DNA of 64,000 bases from Pectinophora gossypiella (GCF_024362695.1 NW_026063256.1:124001-188000); one strand, 5' to 3'; shown: positions 54,192-64,000, counted from the first letter of the stretch. Made by a program: numbers and translations. The notes: a model not told the origin generated them from the letters alone.

Positions 54192-54718
54192 CTAACCTCT
54201 AATTTGCAAATTATCCTGCCCATCATCACACCCAGTGTCGGACCCATCATCAGAATACGCAGACATTGTGTCTGATTCTGCGGTCATGGTATTAGAATCA
54301 CAGCTAACAGTTTCAGAAGCAGCAGTCAGAGTATCGCTTTGGCTGGACTGCGCATCTATGTCGCCGTCATGGCTATCACGGTGTGACTGCTCCTTTTCAA
54401 ACTCGTCCATTAGACTTCCAGCAATCTCAGTTAAACCTTCTTGGCCCCGGGGCACAGCTCGCAAATTCTCATGTGAATATTTGTATGTACGGCATGTACC
54501 AGTCAAACTTTTTAATTCATAGCGGTCATTTCCTACTACAGCAGATATCACAAAAGGGCCTTTAAACCTTCTGTCCAATTTAGTTTGATTTCTGTCGCTA
54601 CTTTTAAGGAAAACGTATTCACCTTTGGCGAATGGTATTACTTTAGCTTTACCACGATTAAAACGTTGTGTCTCAGAAGTACCCGCTTTGTCCATATTGT
54701 CAGACGCATTTGCACGTA
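54192..54718 (-). pseudogene. Gypsy-C integrase C-terminal tail
   Basis: The minus strand reads RFNRGKAKVIPFAKGEYVFL, RFKGPFVISAVVGNDRYELK and YKYSHENLRAVPRG. This is the chromodomain-like tail of a Ty3/gypsy integrase, ending in a Ser/Asp-rich extension. The catalytic core is absent because a TA-target transposon begins at 54,721. It is a different lineage from Gypsy-A and Gypsy-B. Confidence 0.75.
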
Positions 54719-54720
54719 TA

Positions 54721-55720
54721 CAGGGTGTAACGGAAGGGGGGTATCAAGCCGAAAGGGGACAAAACTATACCTTATGTAGATCTTATCTGCAAAATTTCAA
54801 TTAAAAAAAAACACTTTTGATATTTTTTTCAATTTCACTTAAAAAAATATTTTAATATTTCCAGCATGTAAAAAACGCGGCACAGCACTATTGAGGTCAC
54901 TGTTCTTAATCCACTCAAATATTGGCACTACACAAATCTCCTAGCGCGTCCTGGTCGCCTGGTACTCGTAGCGCTCGCACGGCCGCGATAGGTACGAAAT
55001 TCGAGCGGGCGGCGGCTTTGGCGGCAACGTCAAAAGGAGTCGGCGGCCGATTGGAACAATCCGAGTCGGCGGCACGTCGGCGACTGTAACAAACAAGAAT
55101 GACACTAAAGCATCTAATAATTGGAGTCATTTTGCTTTGACAACTATTCTCACATTATTTTATGACGTGTAAAATAAGTTAAAATTACCTACTTGTTTAG
55201 GTAAGGTATTTAATTTAATAGTAACTAGGAAAAAAAAGTGTGAAAGTGTGGGTAAGTAGGTAGGTAATTAATAATTAGACTTACGTTTTACAAGAAAGGT
55301 TCGAAATGTCGTCATCCCCGTTCGATGCACAGACCTGCCGCTTCATCTGTCCACAACACTTTCGAAGCAAAGTCTGGTGAGCTTTCCACTTGAACTCGGT
55401 ACCATTCTCAGAATGCCACACGAGGTAAATAATCAGCAGGAATTAGCTCGGGCGTACGTTGCATGTGGTAAGGTTCGCGTGGTAGTCCTTGGGTTGGCTG
55501 CACGGCTAGTACGGCTTCTTCAAACTCCGGATCACGGGTCGCCGAGCGGCCAGTCTCGGTTAAAGGCGAATGACCATTTTCCTGAAGCAATGCAGTGAAG
55601 GCAGTTGCCTGGCTTCATCAGCTGGTCTACCTTCTATGAATCGCTGATACAAGTTCCGTGCTTCACTTAAGTTGCCATCGCCGGCACCCACACACATCAT
55701 CATTTATTTCATAATAACCT
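54721..55720 (-). mobile_element. Mariner-like transposon remnant
   Basis: It starts after TA (54,719-54,720) with CAGGGTGTAACGGAAGGGGG, the same terminus as at 1,321. On the minus strand at about 55,720-55,300, broken frames include EARNLYQRFIEGRP, REPYHMQRTPELIPADYLPR and a segment leading to a WTDEA-like first catalytic Asp. This matches the N-terminal half of a DD41D-type transposase. The far end is not identified. Multiple stops and shifts show it is dead. Confidence 0.55.
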
Positions 55721-56010
55721 ACATTACTCAAAGACACCTCGAACTATCACTGATCACAGTTATCACAACAAATCCAAATTTCGAACTTCACTCCACAGAT
55801 AGTAAACAAGCACTGACAAATAATTTGACAGTTTACTTTCGTGTGCATGTTTCTATCTCTTTCGAATGCTAGTATCCTGGTACTTAAGGGTATGTTATTT
55901 CTTTGTGCGCAATAAAATATTTTTATGGTATTGTTTAAATGAATGAATGTATTGTATTTTATGAAAGTAGGTACGTATTTTACTTTGAAACTAGAAAAGT
56001 AAAAGTAGGT
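55721..56010. other. Unclassified AT-rich stretch
   Basis: No domain or repeat recognised. Confidence 0.4.
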
Positions 56011-56127
56011 AGTTATTGGGCATTCTAAATCATCTTTTTTTCTCAATTTCACTCACAGCTCGCTCGCCCGACGAGCGAGCTGTTTCGCTTCATTTCGAAA
56101 AAAGATGATTTAGAATGCCCAATAACT
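56011..56127. mobile_element. 117-bp palindromic MITE
   Basis: AGTTATTGGGCATTCTAAAT and ATTTAGAATGCCCAATAACT are perfect inverted ends. The centre is another inverted pair, CAGCTCGCTCG and CGAGCGAGCTG. Nearly the whole element can fold. No clear target duplication is seen. Confidence 0.7.
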
Positions 56128-56249
56128 GATTCGAAATTGTGGAGACCGATTGCAATTGAAAATCAACTAACCTGGTTCCAAGCTACTTTGACACTAATCT
56201 TACTATTGTATTTGAAACATAATTTTTATAACATCCAAATCACATGCTT

Positions 56250-56620
56250 TTGTCTAGGCCGGAGGCTCGTACCTTCCAGATTCAGATCTACTAAGCTTTG
56301 ACATTATCTAGGCCGATTGCTCATGCTTGCTACAGCATCCAGATATGTCGTGGCTGTTCTGTTCTGTCTCTGTACTTGGTATCTAGACAAATTGTCCTTA
56401 GGTTTAACCTACTAAACAAATTTTCTGTATCTAGGCCGGTTGCTCGTACTTTTCCAGGTTTACAAAGCTTTGATGTGTACTGTGCTGGTTGCTCATGCCT
56501 GTAAGAATGCTATGTAGGCATACAGATACATCGAGGCTATCCCTGTACTTAGTACCTAGACACAGATTTTCTGCCTAGACCGGTAAGTAACCTTCCAGCA
56601 GGTACTGTTCCACATCGTGT
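56250..56620. repeat. Imperfect tandem repeat, about 175-bp units
   Basis: CTAGGCCGGAGGCTCGTACC, TAGGCCGATTGCTCATGC and CTAGGCCGGTTGCTCGTACT recur with TACAAAGCTTTGA-like and GTACTTGGTATCTAGAC-like phrases. There are two to three degenerate copies. Confidence 0.55.
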
Positions 56621-57172
56621 ACTTAAGTACCGCAACGGACAACAAGGATATATCTAAAACTCTTGTGCACTGTTTGAACACTATGAACCAAATGATCGCA
56701 AATTGCTATCTGAACTTATGAACCTGGTAGATCAAAAAGTCTTATTCTGAACAGGAATCACGAACTAAAACATTGTCATATGATTTGATTGAACGGTATC
56801 GTTTTTATGTCGCATTGTCATCTGTAGTCCTTACCGAAACAAAACGACATCATAAACTTGTAGGTAAAGAATAGGTGTCCAAGTTTTTGCTTTAACTAAC
56901 AAGCGCAACGTGTTTAGAAAGTGAAGGTTCTGAATATGAATAAAGTAAATTTTCAAAATAAGAAGTAAGTATAATATATGGATTAGACATTTTTGTAAGA
57001 TATGATTTTGATTATGATATTTCCTCCTTGTTCAGCGGAGAAATGAAGTAATGATACCGCCACAATTTGAATTATAATATAGACAGTATTCTTAAATTAT
57101 ATATTATTTATATTATATATTACTATATTTAATTATTAGTATTTTAAATTTATAAGGAAACTATTATAAAAG
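56621..57172. other. Unclassified AT-rich stretch
   Basis: Noncoding and very AT-rich toward its end (TATATTATTTATATTATATA). Nothing is recognised. Confidence 0.4.
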
Positions 57173-57460
57173 GTGGGTTCAGATTATTATGAACATTTGT
57201 TTGGAAACAAGGTTATAACAATGCAGCAGACTCTCGAAATTGGTAGTGTGTTGGAAGTGAGAATTATCGCCCGTGGATGGATTTTGTGCGAGTTTTATGA
57301 TGTTAAAATAATTGGATATGAGGAATACACTTCTATACTCCTCCCTGCTTGGCCTTTAAGGAGAAAGTTGCGTCATCTCGGTCAAATAATAAAGGCAACC
57401 GTGCTCAGAATTGACACTGACAAAAAATATGTTGACATGGTTGATAACTGCGATCGATAA
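57173..57460 (+). CDS. eIF2-alpha S1-domain-like small protein
   Basis: The frame is open from 57,170, and the first ATG at 57,221 gives 79 residues. The middle reads as an S1 beta barrel, with VLEVRIIARGWILCEFYD, then YTSILLPAWPLRRKLRHL and KATVLRIDTDKKYVDM. The last segment matches the VxRVDxxKGYIDL signature of translation factor eIF2-alpha. Residues just upstream of the ATG (DYYEHLF) also resemble the factor. The position of the regulatory phosphoserine (Ser51 in the factor) aligns with Pro in LLPAWPLRR. Downstream helical and C-terminal domains of the factor are absent. It could be a retropseudogene fragment, an exon, or a stand-alone mimic of the kind some large DNA viruses use against eIF2-alpha kinases. 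Confidence 0.45.
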   Translation: MGSDYYEHLFGNKVITMQQTLEIGSVLEVRIIARGWILCEFYDVKIIGYEEYTSILLPAWPLRRKLRHLGQIIKATVLRIDTDKKYVDMVDNCDR

Positions 57461-59166
57461 GAAAGGCTATTATGATTCTTTTTATATGGTAAAAGAAAAT
57501 ATATGGTACTTCATGGCTTCGAAAGGTACGTTATTCATCGACGATTCATAAATAACTTTTGACTTGCAGATCCCTAATAATTATTCTCATGCAGCGACCG
57601 TTCATTTTTGCTGACAAGTTAAATGTGCTTTGTTTGTGTGTATACGTATTATCTATCTGTTTTGCTGATTGTGTTAGATGTTTGTTATGTGTGTATGTGT
57701 ACAGTTGACAAAATATTTCGAAGCAGTTTACGTAACTACTTACAAAAGTCGCAAATGATAATGACTTAAATGAAGTACATGTCGTAAAATCCGACATAGG
57801 GATTGTGTCCTTTCTAACATGATGAATAATTGTTATGGGCTACATGCTGATCCCCTGTCACTGTAAGGTTCACCATATCCATCTTAGGACTTCGTATCAA
57901 CAGTAGCTGCAAGTTGTCTTTGATTACTTGTGGCTCTGCCCATTCCATTAGGGATTATGGGCGTGAGTATATGTATGTATGTAGTTATACGTATAATTGG
58001 TATAAAATATTATATTCAATATAGTTAGTTAGGTACATACACGACGTTGCTCACCTCACTATAATCTTTTGTTAAGTCCAAAAATAATCTTTAAAAATAT
58101 TAGAGTAAAAAATCTGCTGTTGTTTGATTTGAAAAATACAAATGAACTATTCTGTGAACTGTACTCGGTTCCCATCAGCGGCGGTTTTATTGAATTAATG
58201 CGGTCCTATTGAAGTGTATCGTTTCAAATTACTTAGCAATAATAATTATCAAATGAAAAATGATATTTTTGTTTTCCACACTTTGCAAATTTTGCTGTGT
58301 AAGAATCAGAAATAACAAACATTTTAAATAAGTATAAAATTGTCATCACGTATGTATCCCGAAGGGGTATGCAGAGGTGGTTATAGATACCCACTTCTCG
58401 CTAGATATGTTTAATTATTGGTTACAAATAAAAAATAAATTATATCCTAAACAACAAACATATTATTATCTCTAGACACACTAAACTTTTAAAAGGATTA
58501 AATACAACGTACATACCTGACGAGAATAAAAAATACTAGGCATTTTGTCTGATGTTAAATCTTACTATTCTGCCCTAAGTTATAACCCGAAGGGTAGGTT
58601 AATGTAATAGGACGAACCTATTACCATTAACCGGGCACAAATCCTAGAAACCACGCTATATCGACTATTAATGATTAAGTCAAATCAAAATCAACATTAA
58701 TGCAAACACATAAATTCTAATTTAGTGTTTTTTCTCTTATCTAGAGGTAAGTAATTAAGGTTAGAAAAATGTTGTCAACTCCTGGTGGCTGTTGTGCAAC
58801 TTGCATCATTAAAAACCCTGAACTTACTCAGACCACAATATTTTTTTGACGTGATTGAATCGCTCGCGAGTGCTAAGTACTTATCTGCGTGCTCATCTAC
58901 GCTCGACATCCTCAAAGTTCAGCCCTTTGCAACTCGTTGCCTACATAGCTGCAAAGACTTCACACACGCTTCACAACGAGGATTCACTGCGTTGAAATAA
59001 TGTTCGTAAGTTTTACTTTCTTCCTTATTTTAAGTTTATTTTTACTTTAACTTAGACCTAATGAAAATTCAAATTTCAATTGCAGTTTTTCTTTAGTGTT
59101 CCAGTGCATTTTTAGTGTTTAAAAAAATATGATATTGAAATTAAAACTAGTTTGTTCTCTTGATAG
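57461..59166. other. Intergenic stretch with RTE/SINE tail at 57,840-57,985
   Basis: It contains CCATATCCATCTTAGGACTT, then GTGGCTCTGCCC and ATTAGGGATTATGGGCGTGA with (TATG)n, a Lepidoptera repeat. A second repeat-like piece is at about 58,348-58,420 (GTATCCCGAAGGGGTATGCA). The 71-codon ORF at 58,785-59,000 has no recognisable feature, although a donor-like GTAAGT follows at 59,006. Confidence 0.45.
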
Positions 59167-59256
59167 GTCGGACTCTGAATATGAGAAGCGGGCTAGAAGG
59201 AGCAACCCGGACATCAAACATCTGGATTCGGACGACGACACAACTGCTTCAGTGAG
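59167..59256 (+). CDS. Candidate internal exon, acidic/basic protein
   Basis: It is bounded by the acceptor TTGATAG and the donor GTGAAT. It reads SDSEYEKRARRSNPDIKHLD, then SDDDTTAS. It joins in phase to the exon at 59,536. The upstream exon is not identified: the obvious donor at 59,006 does not keep phase. Confidence 0.45.
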
Positions 59257-59535
59257 GTGAATATTTTATCTTAGTAATTTCAATATGAGTTAGAGAGTTC
59301 TGGGCTATTGCTATAGGAATTATAATTTTGTTAAGGTGGATCATTTTCTATACCAAACTTACACGTATAGGTTTGCACAATTCACGTTTTGTTGATTATT
59401 TCAAAAGTACTTAGAAATATATTTTTTTTCTCATTTTGCGAAAGCTGCAAATTTAATTTTTATCTGCTTTTAAGTAAGAAACAAAACATTTTGTAGTTTG
59501 AGATAAGCATTTAAACCTTTCTTTTATTTCTTTAG

Positions 59536-59968
59536 TTCCAAGAAGAAAAAGCAGCCGAAATCAACGGCATCAAAGCGCAAGCCTTCGAGCAGCAGAGCTG
59601 CTTCGCCACCAAAAAAAGCCTTAAAGAAGACTTCTGGCTGGTGCTTGGAAAGCGACAGCGACGACGACGTGGCTCGCTACAAGAACGCTACCGAGCAGAT
59701 CAAGTCGGCCTTCACCAAGCGAGTAGCCGACGGAGTTGTGCGCCGTACAGCCGATCTCACCGGCGACTTATTTGTAGAGCTAAGGCTCTACAATATCAAA
59801 GACATACGTAAGGTACAGCCGAAGGACCGGTGGGAGAAAGCGACTTTAAGCTTAAAGTATCAAGCAGATAACGACGCGCCGGAGCTGGTGCCGTTACGAG
59901 AATTTGTCCGATGCTGTAAGAAGCAATTTACAGAAGAAGGTGTTTTTTTCGCAGATAAGAAATGAAAT
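59536..59968 (+). CDS. Candidate terminal exon, basic nuclear-type protein
   Basis: After the acceptor TTCTTTAG, the frame reads a Lys/Ser/Pro-rich segment (SKKKKQPKSTASKRKPSSS, SPPKKALKKT). A globular segment follows (ATEQIKSAFTKRVADGVVRR, DLFVELRLYNIKDIRKV, LVPLREFVRCCKKQF) and ends near 59,965. The basic stretch looks like a nuclear localisation or chromatin-binding region. I do not recognise the globular part. It lies 420 bp upstream of PolB on the same strand, but introns argue for a host gene or a captured one. Confidence 0.45.
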
Positions 59969-60390
59969 TCGCTTTCTCACGGTTATTCACGTACCCGTAC
60001 ATTTAAATGCCATCTTACTTACTACTTTAATTTTAAACTTTCATGTTTTATTTTTCTAAAATTGTCTTAATTTGCTTTAGTGACTTAATGCTAGATATGT
60101 GTTTTAGGGTTCTATGAAATATAATATAAATAGTTTTGAATTCTATTAGCGCATTATAATTTACTTAATAAAAGTTAGATATCCCACGACGGAAAATATA
60201 TCAATACACACACACTTCTTCTAATATTTACATAACTATCTAACAAACTAACTGAGCTGCGACTCTGCCGTTCGAATGTTCGACAAGCAAATATCTTGAA
60301 CTTTAAAGGAGAAACATCTCTTTAGTTACATCTCTTTGGTTTAGTTTTAACTTTTAAATTATATTGTAATAGCTCCTTATTGTCCTCAAG
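59966..60390. other. Spacer upstream of PolB
   Basis: AT-rich, with AATAAA-like signals and TATATT-type motifs. It may hold the 3' end of the preceding gene and the PolB promoter. No terminal inverted repeat is recognised. Confidence 0.4.
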
Positions 60391-63300
60391 ATGTCTAAAG
60401 TTACCAGGTCCGTTTATTGTTCAGTTTGCGATTTATCTATAAAAAGTAAAGCTTTTTCCGCTCATTTGCGAAGTATTTTGCATAAAAATAACAGCTCTAT
60501 TATAGAATGTGAAGGTATAGAAAAGATAGCCAGCGCATTTCGCAGTCGCATCGCGTCATACCGGGTTCATTGCGAGAATGAAGAAAAGTTTAGAGCCAGG
60601 CCACCGATTGCGTATCTGCGCGCACTGCGCCGACGCCTGCGCGCCCTGTTAGATGCGCGTCGCGAAGCCTTTGATACTATCAAAACTAACTTTGACTTTT
60701 TTGCAGAATTCTCTTTGCCTAAAGATAATACAACCGAAACAAAGTCTTTCGCTACAGAAAACATAGTTTTGCATAAAAACTATGATTTCGATGAATTGTT
60801 TTCTAAAATTAGTCATATAATTTCTACAAAAATTGATGAATTTCAAGAGCGTGACAGCGGGTGGTCTTTCGTAGGGAATTTATATTTGGAAGTTAACATC
60901 AACAAATATAATCCATTAAGAGGTTCTGCATTTATTGATTTACCTAAAAGCATTAAATTTAGACGCGCTTGCCTTAACATACAAAATCGAGATAGCTTTT
61001 GTTTCTTGTGGTGCATTATGGCAGCGCTATTTCCTGTTAAAAATAATGCAAACAGAACATCATCTTATCCTCACTTTGATACTGTGCTTAACACCAGCAA
61101 TATGTCTTTCCCGGTCGGTTTAAACGACATAAAAATATTTCAAAAGAATAATCCAAAGATCAGTGTCAATATTTACGGTCTCCAAACTACTCTAAAAAAC
61201 AAAACAGAAGTAGTTGGTCCGCTCTACAAGACTGAACGAAAAAGAAAATATCATGTTAATCTTCTATTACTAGAAAACGGAACTCAGTCCCACTATTGTT
61301 TGATAAGACATTTAAGTCGATTGCTCAGAACGCAGATAACAAAACATCACGGTAAAATATTTTTTTGTGATGAGTGTATGATCTTCTTTAGCAACCAAGA
61401 TAAACTTGACAAACACGTATGTAGTGGGGTCAAAACCATTTTACCAGACCAAGGCTCTATCATACAGTTCAAACATTTTGAAAGAATGCAGGATATGCCA
61501 TTTGTCATTTACGCAGATTTCGAGTCTTTATTACAGCCAAATAATAATATAGAGCAGGACAAGTGCACACGAAATCTACAAAAGCATGTGCCTTCCGCAT
61601 TTGGTTACTATGTTGTTTGCTCTTACGATAACTCTTTAAATCGGTATGTATCCTATCGCGGTAAGGATTGCGTCGACAAATTTCTCGAATACCTTAGAAG
61701 AGATGTATTAAAAATTTATGATATTCTTAACAATCCTGTTAAAATGCTGCCCTTGACCGATGAAGAAAAGCAAAGTTTTTCTAAGTCCCATTATTGCTAC
61801 TTGTGTAACAAACTGTTATTTGAAGACAAAGTTAGGGACCACTGTCATTTAACAGGTCGCTATCGCGGTGCTGCACATTCTTACTGTAATATTCGTTTTC
61901 GTTTGCCGAAATTCATCCCCATTTTTTTTCATAATTTATCAGGCTATGACAGTCATCTGTTTATACGTGAATTAGCAGACATTGCTGGTGACATTAAAGT
62001 GATAGCCAAAACCAAAGAGAATTATATTTCTTTTACTAAATTCTTTACAATAAATCACCAAGGTCAGCAAGAGTACGTACCTGTCCGTTTTGTGGATTCT
62101 TTCAAATTTTTGGGCACCAGTTTAGAGAAATTAGCAGAAAATATAAATAAAGACGGTTTTACACACTTGGCACACTTTTATCCTGAAAATCGACAATTTA
62201 ATTTATTAAGACGTAAAGGTGTTTATCCTTATGAATACATGACTAACTGGGAATCTTACGCGGAAGATAAGTTACCACCGAGAGAGTGCTTCTATAGCAG
62301 TATAAGCGACGAAGTCGTTTCTAAGTCTGATTATAATCACGCATTAAGTGTTTGGCAAACATTTAATTTGAAAAATCTAGGTGAATATACCGACATATAT
62401 CTAAAAACTGATGTACTGTTATTAGCCGATATTTTCGAAAACTTTCGCGCAACGTGCAAAAATAACTATAGGTTAGATCCAGCGTTTTATATGACTGCTC
62501 CAAGTTTAAGTTTTGATGCTATGTTACTGAAGACTGAAGTTAAATTACAACTTATAGAAGATTTAGAAATAATTCGTATGATTCAAAAAGGTATTCGCGG
62601 AGGAGTTTGTTTGTGTTCTACTAGGTACGCGAAAGCTAATAATAGGTACCTGTCAGATTATGATTCTAAAATTGCAGAGAGCTATTTATTATACATAGAT
62701 TGTAACAATCTATATGGATTCGCAATGTGTGGTTTTTTGCCACACTCAAATTTTGAATTAATTTCCAAAACCGAAATCGATTCTCTTGATATACTTAACA
62801 TTCCAGATAATTCGAGTTACGGTTATATCTTTGAAGTAGACTTAGAATATCCTGATCATCTGCATGACTTACACAACGACCTTCCATTTTGTCCTCAAAA
62901 ATTTAAACCCCCCGGATCAAAAACTTCGAAATTAATTCCTAATTTATACGACAAATTTAGGTACGTTATTCACTATTTGCATCTAAAAACATGCTTAAAA
63001 CATGGTTTAAAATTAAAGACAATTCATAGAGCTATCAAATTTCAACAAAGTCCGTTCTTAAAACAGTATATCGATTTGAATACAGAGTTGCGTAAAAAAG
63101 CAAAATCTCAATTTGAACAGGACTTCTTCAAATTACTAAATAATAGCATTTTTGGTAAAACTTTAGAGGACACTGAGAAAAGGTTAAATGTAAAATTAGT
63201 AAATCAGTGGTCGGATTCAAGAAATAAGACCAAGAAGCAATTAACAGCGGAGCATTTAATATCAAGGCCCAACTATAATAGTTCAACTATTTTTACAGAT

Positions 63301-63933
63301 AATTTTATTGCAATTCAGATGAAACCAGAAACAATAACTTTAGATAAACCTATTTATATAGGTTTTACGGTTTTAGAGATTTCTAAAAGCCATATGTACG
63401 ATTTTCACTATTCTGTAATGAAACCAGTTTACGGACCTGATATTAATATTTGTTATACAGATACTGACAGTTTCTTGTATTATATAAAAACCAAAGATAT
63501 ATACAAAGACCTAAAACTGAGCTTTGAATCGTATTTCGATACGAGTAATTATGATGAAAACAATGTATATGAGATTATTTGTCGTAATAAAAAGATACCT
63601 GGCTTGTTTAAAGACGAGTTAGGCGGCAAACTTATTGTTGAATTTGTAGGCTTAAGATCTAAACTGTATTCTATCAAGACCGAAGAAATAGAATTAAAAA
63701 AGGCTAAGGGAACAAAAAAGTCTGTGATTAAAAAGATGCATTTTAAGGATTATAACAAAGTTTTGATGGAAAATGATGTGATCCGAAAAAAAAATATTAT
63801 ATTTAAATCTCTTAGACACGAAATTTTTACACAATCTGTTAATAAGGTAGCACTATCGTCAAATGACGATAAACGTGTTATATTACGAGATCAGATTTCA
63901 ACTCTGTCGTGGGGTCATAAAAAAATATTTTGA
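60391..63933 (+). CDS. Protein-primed-type family B DNA polymerase, uninterrupted
   Basis: The 1,180-residue ORF is of normal length for Polinton-like polymerases. In order it has an N-terminal zinc finger (C10, C13, H25, H31). A conserved region with SFCFLWCI (C204, C208) and SHYCLI (H301) is reminiscent of a cysteine-protease fold. A second zinc site is at C326/C329/H342/C344. Exonuclease motif I is YADFES (D376, E378). An HNH-like insertion is DHCHLTGRYRGAAHSYCN (483-500). Exonuclease motif II is NLSGYDSH (515-522) and motif III is YLKTDVLLLAD (670-680). Polymerase motif A is DCNNLYG (770-776), B is KLLNNSIFGKT (914-924) and C is YTDTDS (1022-1027). LRSKLYSIK (KxY, about 1,089-1,096) follows. 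All catalytic positions I can place are present. Other cassette genes are not adjacent inside the window. Confidence 0.9.
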   Translation: MSKVTRSVYCSVCDLSIKSKAFSAHLRSILHKNNSSIIECEGIEKIASAFRSRIASYRVHCENEEKFRARPPIAYLRALRRRLRALLDARREAFDTIKTNFDFFAEFSLPKDNTTETKSFATENIVLHKNYDFDELFSKISHIISTKIDEFQERDSGWSFVGNLYLEVNINKYNPLRGSAFIDLPKSIKFRRACLNIQNRDSFCFLWCIMAALFPVKNNANRTSSYPHFDTVLNTSNMSFPVGLNDIKIFQKNNPKISVNIYGLQTTLKNKTEVVGPLYKTERKRKYHVNLLLLENGTQSHYCLIRHLSRLLRTQITKHHGKIFFCDECMIFFSNQDKLDKHVCSGVKTILPDQGSIIQFKHFERMQDMPFVIYADFESLLQPNNNIEQDKCTRNLQKHVPSAFGYYVVCSYDNSLNRYVSYRGKDCVDKFLEYLRRDVLKIYDILNNPVKMLPLTDEEKQSFSKSHYCYLCNKLLFEDKVRDHCHLTGRYRGAAHSYCNIRFRLPKFIPIFFHNLSGYDSHLFIRELADIAGDIKVIAKTKENYISFTKFFTINHQGQQEYVPVRFVDSFKFLGTSLEKLAENINKDGFTHLAHFYPENRQFNLLRRKGVYPYEYMTNWESYAEDKLPPRECFYSSISDEVVSKSDYNHALSVWQTFNLKNLGEYTDIYLKTDVLLLADIFENFRATCKNNYRLDPAFYMTAPSLSFDAMLLKTEVKLQLIEDLEIIRMIQKGIRGGVCLCSTRYAKANNRYLSDYDSKIAESYLLYIDCNNLYGFAMCGFLPHSNFELISKTEIDSLDILNIPDNSSYGYIFEVDLEYPDHLHDLHNDLPFCPQKFKPPGSKTSKLIPNLYDKFRYVIHYLHLKTCLKHGLKLKTIHRAIKFQQSPFLKQYIDLNTELRKKAKSQFEQDFFKLLNNSIFGKTLEDTEKRLNVKLVNQWSDSRNKTKKQLTAEHLISRPNYNSSTIFTDNFIAIQMKPETITLDKPIYIGFTVLEISKSHMYDFHYSVMKPVYGPDINICYTDTDSFLYYIKTKDIYKDLKLSFESYFDTSNYDENNVYEIICRNKKIPGLFKDELGGKLIVEFVGLRSKLYSIKTEEIELKKAKGTKKSVIKKMHFKDYNKVLMENDVIRKKNIIFKSLRHEIFTQSVNKVALSSNDDKRVILRDQISTLSWGHKKIF

Positions 63934-64000
63934 GTTTTATATATCAACAGATTAAATTTATTTAGCTTTTAATTAGTATTAAGAACCAATATATGTTGCA
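63934..64000. other. PolB 3' flank
   Basis: AT-rich noncoding end of the window. No feature seen. Confidence 0.4.

Noticed and set aside
60391..63933. Complete Polinton/Maverick element
   Set aside because: No Polinton-type integrase, ATPase or terminal inverted repeats are visible around the gene, so only PolB is claimed.

Overview
The window looks like repeat-dense nuclear DNA of a moth or butterfly. It is AT-rich, has GT-AG introns, and carries dispersed repeats that I recognise as typical of Lepidoptera. Family names are from memory of protein families, and no search was run. I see no tRNA, rRNA, CRISPR array or bacterial operon. Almost everything is transposable elements inserted into one another, around virus-like genes that include a family B DNA polymerase (PolB).

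Region 1 (1-20,990). Fragments of a PolB gene flank a Ty3/gypsy element (Gypsy-A). Both form a 2.36-kb inverted repeat: the left arm is 1,322-2,445 plus 15,927-17,158 and the right arm is 17,888-20,244. The left arm was later split by a 13.5-kb BEL/Pao element (BEL-1, 2,446-15,921, TSD CCAAG). BEL-1 itself contains a 6.6-kb LTR element with no recognisable retroviral genes (3,147-9,757, TSD GTAT) that is full of tandem repeats.

Region 2 (20,991-29,716). A second BEL/Pao element (BEL-2, minus strand, TSD TACAT) has an open pol. Its gag is split by a 1.5-kb DD41D mariner-like element with 316-bp terminal inverted repeats.

Region 3 (29,717-33,636). A small candidate spliced gene is followed by a Lepidoptera-type dispersed repeat whose interior is expanded into about ten 134-bp tandem units.

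Region 4 (33,637-52,885). A minus-strand virus-like cassette has four genes: a jelly-roll-like protein, a 47-aa basic protein, a capsid-like protein and a small exonuclease-like protein. Each gene overlaps the next by ATGA. The cassette is split inside the capsid-like gene by a gypsy element (Gypsy-B) and a truncated LINE. Gypsy-B is itself split by a full-length LINE (holding a SINE), a TIR element with an 8-bp-like duplication, and a 4.4-kb pogo element with a 958-aa open transposase.

Region 5 (52,886-64,000). This holds remnants of another gypsy and another TA-target transposon, a short palindromic MITE, a small ORF resembling the S1 domain of eIF2-alpha but without the phosphorylated serine, a candidate two-exon basic gene, and an uninterrupted 1,180-codon PolB.

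The order of events can be read from the nesting: PolB, then Gypsy-A, then a 79-bp TTAA MITE, then the inverted duplication, then BEL-1, then the inner LTR element. The leading candidate for an undescribed system is the ATGA-coupled virus-like cassette together with the PolB genes, possibly with the eIF2-alpha-like ORF as accessory.
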